Below, piece after piece: positions 62,423 through 64,000 of a DNA stretch of 64,000 bases (position 1 is its first letter; every line of letters begins with the position of its first letter). The position numbers and the translations under genes are program-made. Under the pieces are notes generated by a model. The model made no database searches. It was given only the letters and a program-made list of their open reading frames with translations, and was not told where the DNA came from. Location: assembly GCF_013041615.1 (NCBI RefSeq), contig NZ_JABEPQ010000005.1, forward strand, positions 62,001 through 126,000, written 5' to 3'. Source of the DNA: Knoellia koreensis. GTDB lineage: Bacteria > Actinomycetota > Actinomycetes > Actinomycetales > Dermatophilaceae.

Positions 62423-63249
62423 GTGCCGACATCCACAGTCTGGTCGGCGCCTACGCAGTCGACGCGGTCGACGACCCCGAACGTGCGGCGTTCGAGCTTC
62501 ACCTGGCCGAGTGCGCGGAGTGCCGCGCCGAGGTCGCGAGCCTGCGGGCCGTGACCGGGGACCTCTCCTTGCTGGCCGAGAAGGCACCGCCGGCCAGCCT
62601 CAAGGCTTCGGTCATGGCCGGCATCGCGACGATTCGTCCCGAGCCGCCGGTGGTCCGACCGACGGCGGCGGAGTCCGAGCTGAGGAGCGAGCCCACGCCG
62701 GAGCCGACCCCGAGGTCGACAACGGGGGCGGCCCCGGGCGCGACGACGGAGCCGACGGGACGACAGGGTTCCGAGGCCACGGTGGTCCGGCTGAGCAGCT
62801 GGCGCCGCAAGCCCACGACCTGGCTGGCCGCGGCCGCCGCCGCGGTGGCCATCGCCGTCGGTGGCCTGGTCTGGAGCCCATGGTCCGGCCAGGACCAGCA
62901 GCTGAGCCCGACCCAGCAGGTCGTGGCAGCCAAGGACGCCCAGCGGTTCGAGAAGACCGTCGACGGCGCCCGCGCCACGATCGTGCGCAGCCCCTCACTG
63001 GGCAAGGCCGTGCTCATCGCCGACAACATGCCGTCGGCGCCCGACGGCAAGGACTTCCAGTTGTGGCTGCAGCGACCGGACGGGTCGATGGTGAGCGCCG
63101 GCCTCATGCCGCACGGCCACTCCGACACCGTCACGGTGATGCTCCAGGGCGATGCCACGACGGCGACCGGCGCGGGCATTACCCTCGAGCCGGCAGGTGG
63201 TTCGACTCAGCCGACCAGCAACCCGGTGGCCCTGTTCGCCTTCACCTGA
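62419..63249 (+). CDS. rskA: Anti-sigma-K factor RskA
   Basis: A 276-residue membrane protein: N-terminal anti-sigma domain with a zinc-type HLAECAECRAEV motif (residues 28-39), a Pro/Thr-rich linker, one transmembrane helix (about residues 134-154) and a C-terminal RskA domain (KDFQLWLQRPDGSMVSAGLM). It holds SigK at the membrane until regulated proteolysis. ATGA overlap with sigK. It overlaps the convergent oxidoreductase gene by eight bases. Confidence 0.92.
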   Translation: MSADIHSLVGAYAVDAVDDPERAAFELHLAECAECRAEVASLRAVTGDLSLLAEKAPPASLKASVMAGIATIRPEPPVVRPTAAESELRSEPTPEPTPRSTTGAAPGATTEPTGRQGSEATVVRLSSWRRKPTTWLAAAAAAVAIAVGGLVWSPWSGQDQQLSPTQQVVAAKDAQRFEKTVDGARATIVRSPSLGKAVLIADNMPSAPDGKDFQLWLQRPDGSMVSAGLMPHGHSDTVTVMLQGDATTATGAGITLEPAGGSTQPTSNPVALFAFT

Positions 63250-64000
63250 GTCGCGGGAGGCGTGAGGCGACGTCGTCGAGCACGGCCTGCTGGCCGGCAT
63301 ACACGCCCTCGGCACGCGGCCAGTGCGTGACGACGTCGGTGAAGCCGAGCTCGGCCGCGCGCCCCACCATGTCCTCGAACAGGCCGGCGGACTCCAGGGA
63401 GTACCGCGGGGATCCGTCGAGCGACAGGTAGCGGTCCAAGGGTGTGTCGCGGCCGGCGGCCGCCTCGGCGTCGTCGAGCCGGCGGCTGAGGTCGGCGACC
63501 CCGCCCCACCACTCCTCCAGGGTGTCGCCGCCCTTGCCGTAGGTGACCCAGCCCTGCCCGAGCCGAGCGGCCAGGCGCAGGACGCGCGGTCCGTTGGCGG
63601 CGATCACGAGCGGAACCGCGGGCTGGCGGGTGTCGCCCGGGAGGGTGCGGGCGTCGCGGGTGCGGTATCTCGGGCCGTCGAGGTCGACGTGGTCCTCGTG
63701 GGCCAGCCGGTCGAGGGCTTCGACGAACTCGTGGAACCGGTCGACGCGCTCCTTGAGGGTCAGGTCGTCACCGAGGAGCTGCGCGTCAAGATCACCGCCG
63801 GTGCCGATCCCGCACAGCATGCGCCCCTGTGAAATGTCTTGCAGCGCAAGGAGATCGCGGAAGTAGACATAGGGGTGCCGGTAGTTGGGCGAGCTCACGA
63901 ACGTGCCGATGCCGATGCGCTCGGTCACTGCGGCCGCCGCGGCGAGCACCGGCAGCGCGCCGTACCACGGCGAGTCCGGCAACCCGCCCCAGACGAGGTG
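63242..64000 (-). CDS. LLM-class F420-dependent oxidoreductase, 5' end cut by the window
   Basis: The frame is open to the right edge, so the N-terminus is missing; about 252 residues remain. Luciferase-like TIM-barrel blocks are present: AAVTERIGIGTFVSSPNYRHP, GRMLCGIGTGGDL, PLVIAANGPRVLRLAARLGQGW. Members use F420 or FMN. The substrate is unknown. Confidence 0.88.
   Translation of the reverse strand, partial: HLVWGGLPDSPWYGALPVLAAAAAVTERIGIGTFVSSPNYRHPYVYFRDLLALQDISQGRMLCGIGTGGDLDAQLLGDDLTLKERVDRFHEFVEALDRLAHEDHVDLDGPRYRTRDARTLPGDTRQPAVPLVIAANGPRVLRLAARLGQGWVTYGKGGDTLEEWWGGVADLSRRLDDAEAAAGRDTPLDRYLSLDGSPRYSLESAGLFEDMVGRAAELGFTDVVTHWPRAEGVYAGQQAVLDDVASRLPRLR

Noticed and set aside
1-64000. 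CRISPR array or rRNA genes
   Set aside because: No regularly spaced repeats with spacers and no rRNA-like sequence were seen.

Overview
The window is high-GC actinobacterial DNA. Codon use is strongly GC-biased, GTG starts and ATGA/GTGA stop-start overlaps are common, and the right side has the purF, purM, DUF3073 and bldC set typical of Actinomycetota. A member of Micrococcales, perhaps Intrasporangiaceae-like, is my inference; there is no rRNA to settle it.

There are two very different halves. Positions 1 to about 39,630 are the right-hand part of an integrated genomic island. Its right edge is marked by a tyrosine recombinase (37840-39096), an excisionase-like gene (39093-39296) and a duplicated 3' piece of a tRNA-Phe gene (39585-39630). 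The intact tRNA-Phe and the left end should lie before position 1. From about 39,630 the sequence is ordinary host chromosome. The short word GTATGCCG, rare in the island, occurs there about every 800 bp.

The island is a metal-stress and envelope-maturation module. At 132-6050 one overlapping operon encodes a CmtR-like Cd/Pb sensor, a CtpG-like P1B ATPase, signal peptidase II, a cation/Ca2+ exchanger, undecaprenyl-pyrophosphate phosphatase and a PAP2 phosphatase. This resembles the Cupriavidus pbr lead-resistance logic of efflux plus phosphate release. After a stretch of broken genes (7.7-10.4 kb) comes a c-di-AMP riboswitch driving an NlpC/P60 hydrolase. A copper-handling block follows (11.8-22.8 kb): CopD-like membrane protein, TetR regulator, F510_1955 lipoprotein, two DUF305 lipoproteins, multicopper oxidase, SHOCT protein, an OmpR/sensor-kinase pair, an 18-Cys copper-binding four-helix protein and a NiCoT transporter. 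The next block (22.9-37 kb) holds a second Lgt, a GNAT enzyme, an M15-like peptidase, a complete System II cytochrome c biogenesis operon (TlpA-CcdA-ResB-CcsA), a BlaI/M56 sensor pair, DUF2752, two M23 peptidases and a polytopic membrane protein behind a CsoR-type box.

Two dispersed operator families tie the island together. One is TTCA-N7-TTCA (six copies), probably the site of the local OmpR-type regulator. The other is TCTACTA-N7-TAGTAGA (three clear copies and one weaker), probably the site of the BlaI-type repressor.

The host half holds a likely peptide or muropeptide import and recycling operon (solute-binding protein, DppB, DppC, AnmK, class C beta-lactamase-like hydrolase, fused DppD-DppF), an XRE regulator, BldC, a branched-chain amino acid dehydrogenase, DUF3073, an NCS1 permease with a cysteine hydrolase, four tandem paralogues of an unrecognised family, purM and purF separated by a DUF559 gene bracketed by near-identical palindromes, and a membrane molybdopterin oxidoreductase/fasciclin/SigK/RskA cluster. 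The right edge cuts an F420-type LLM oxidoreductase.
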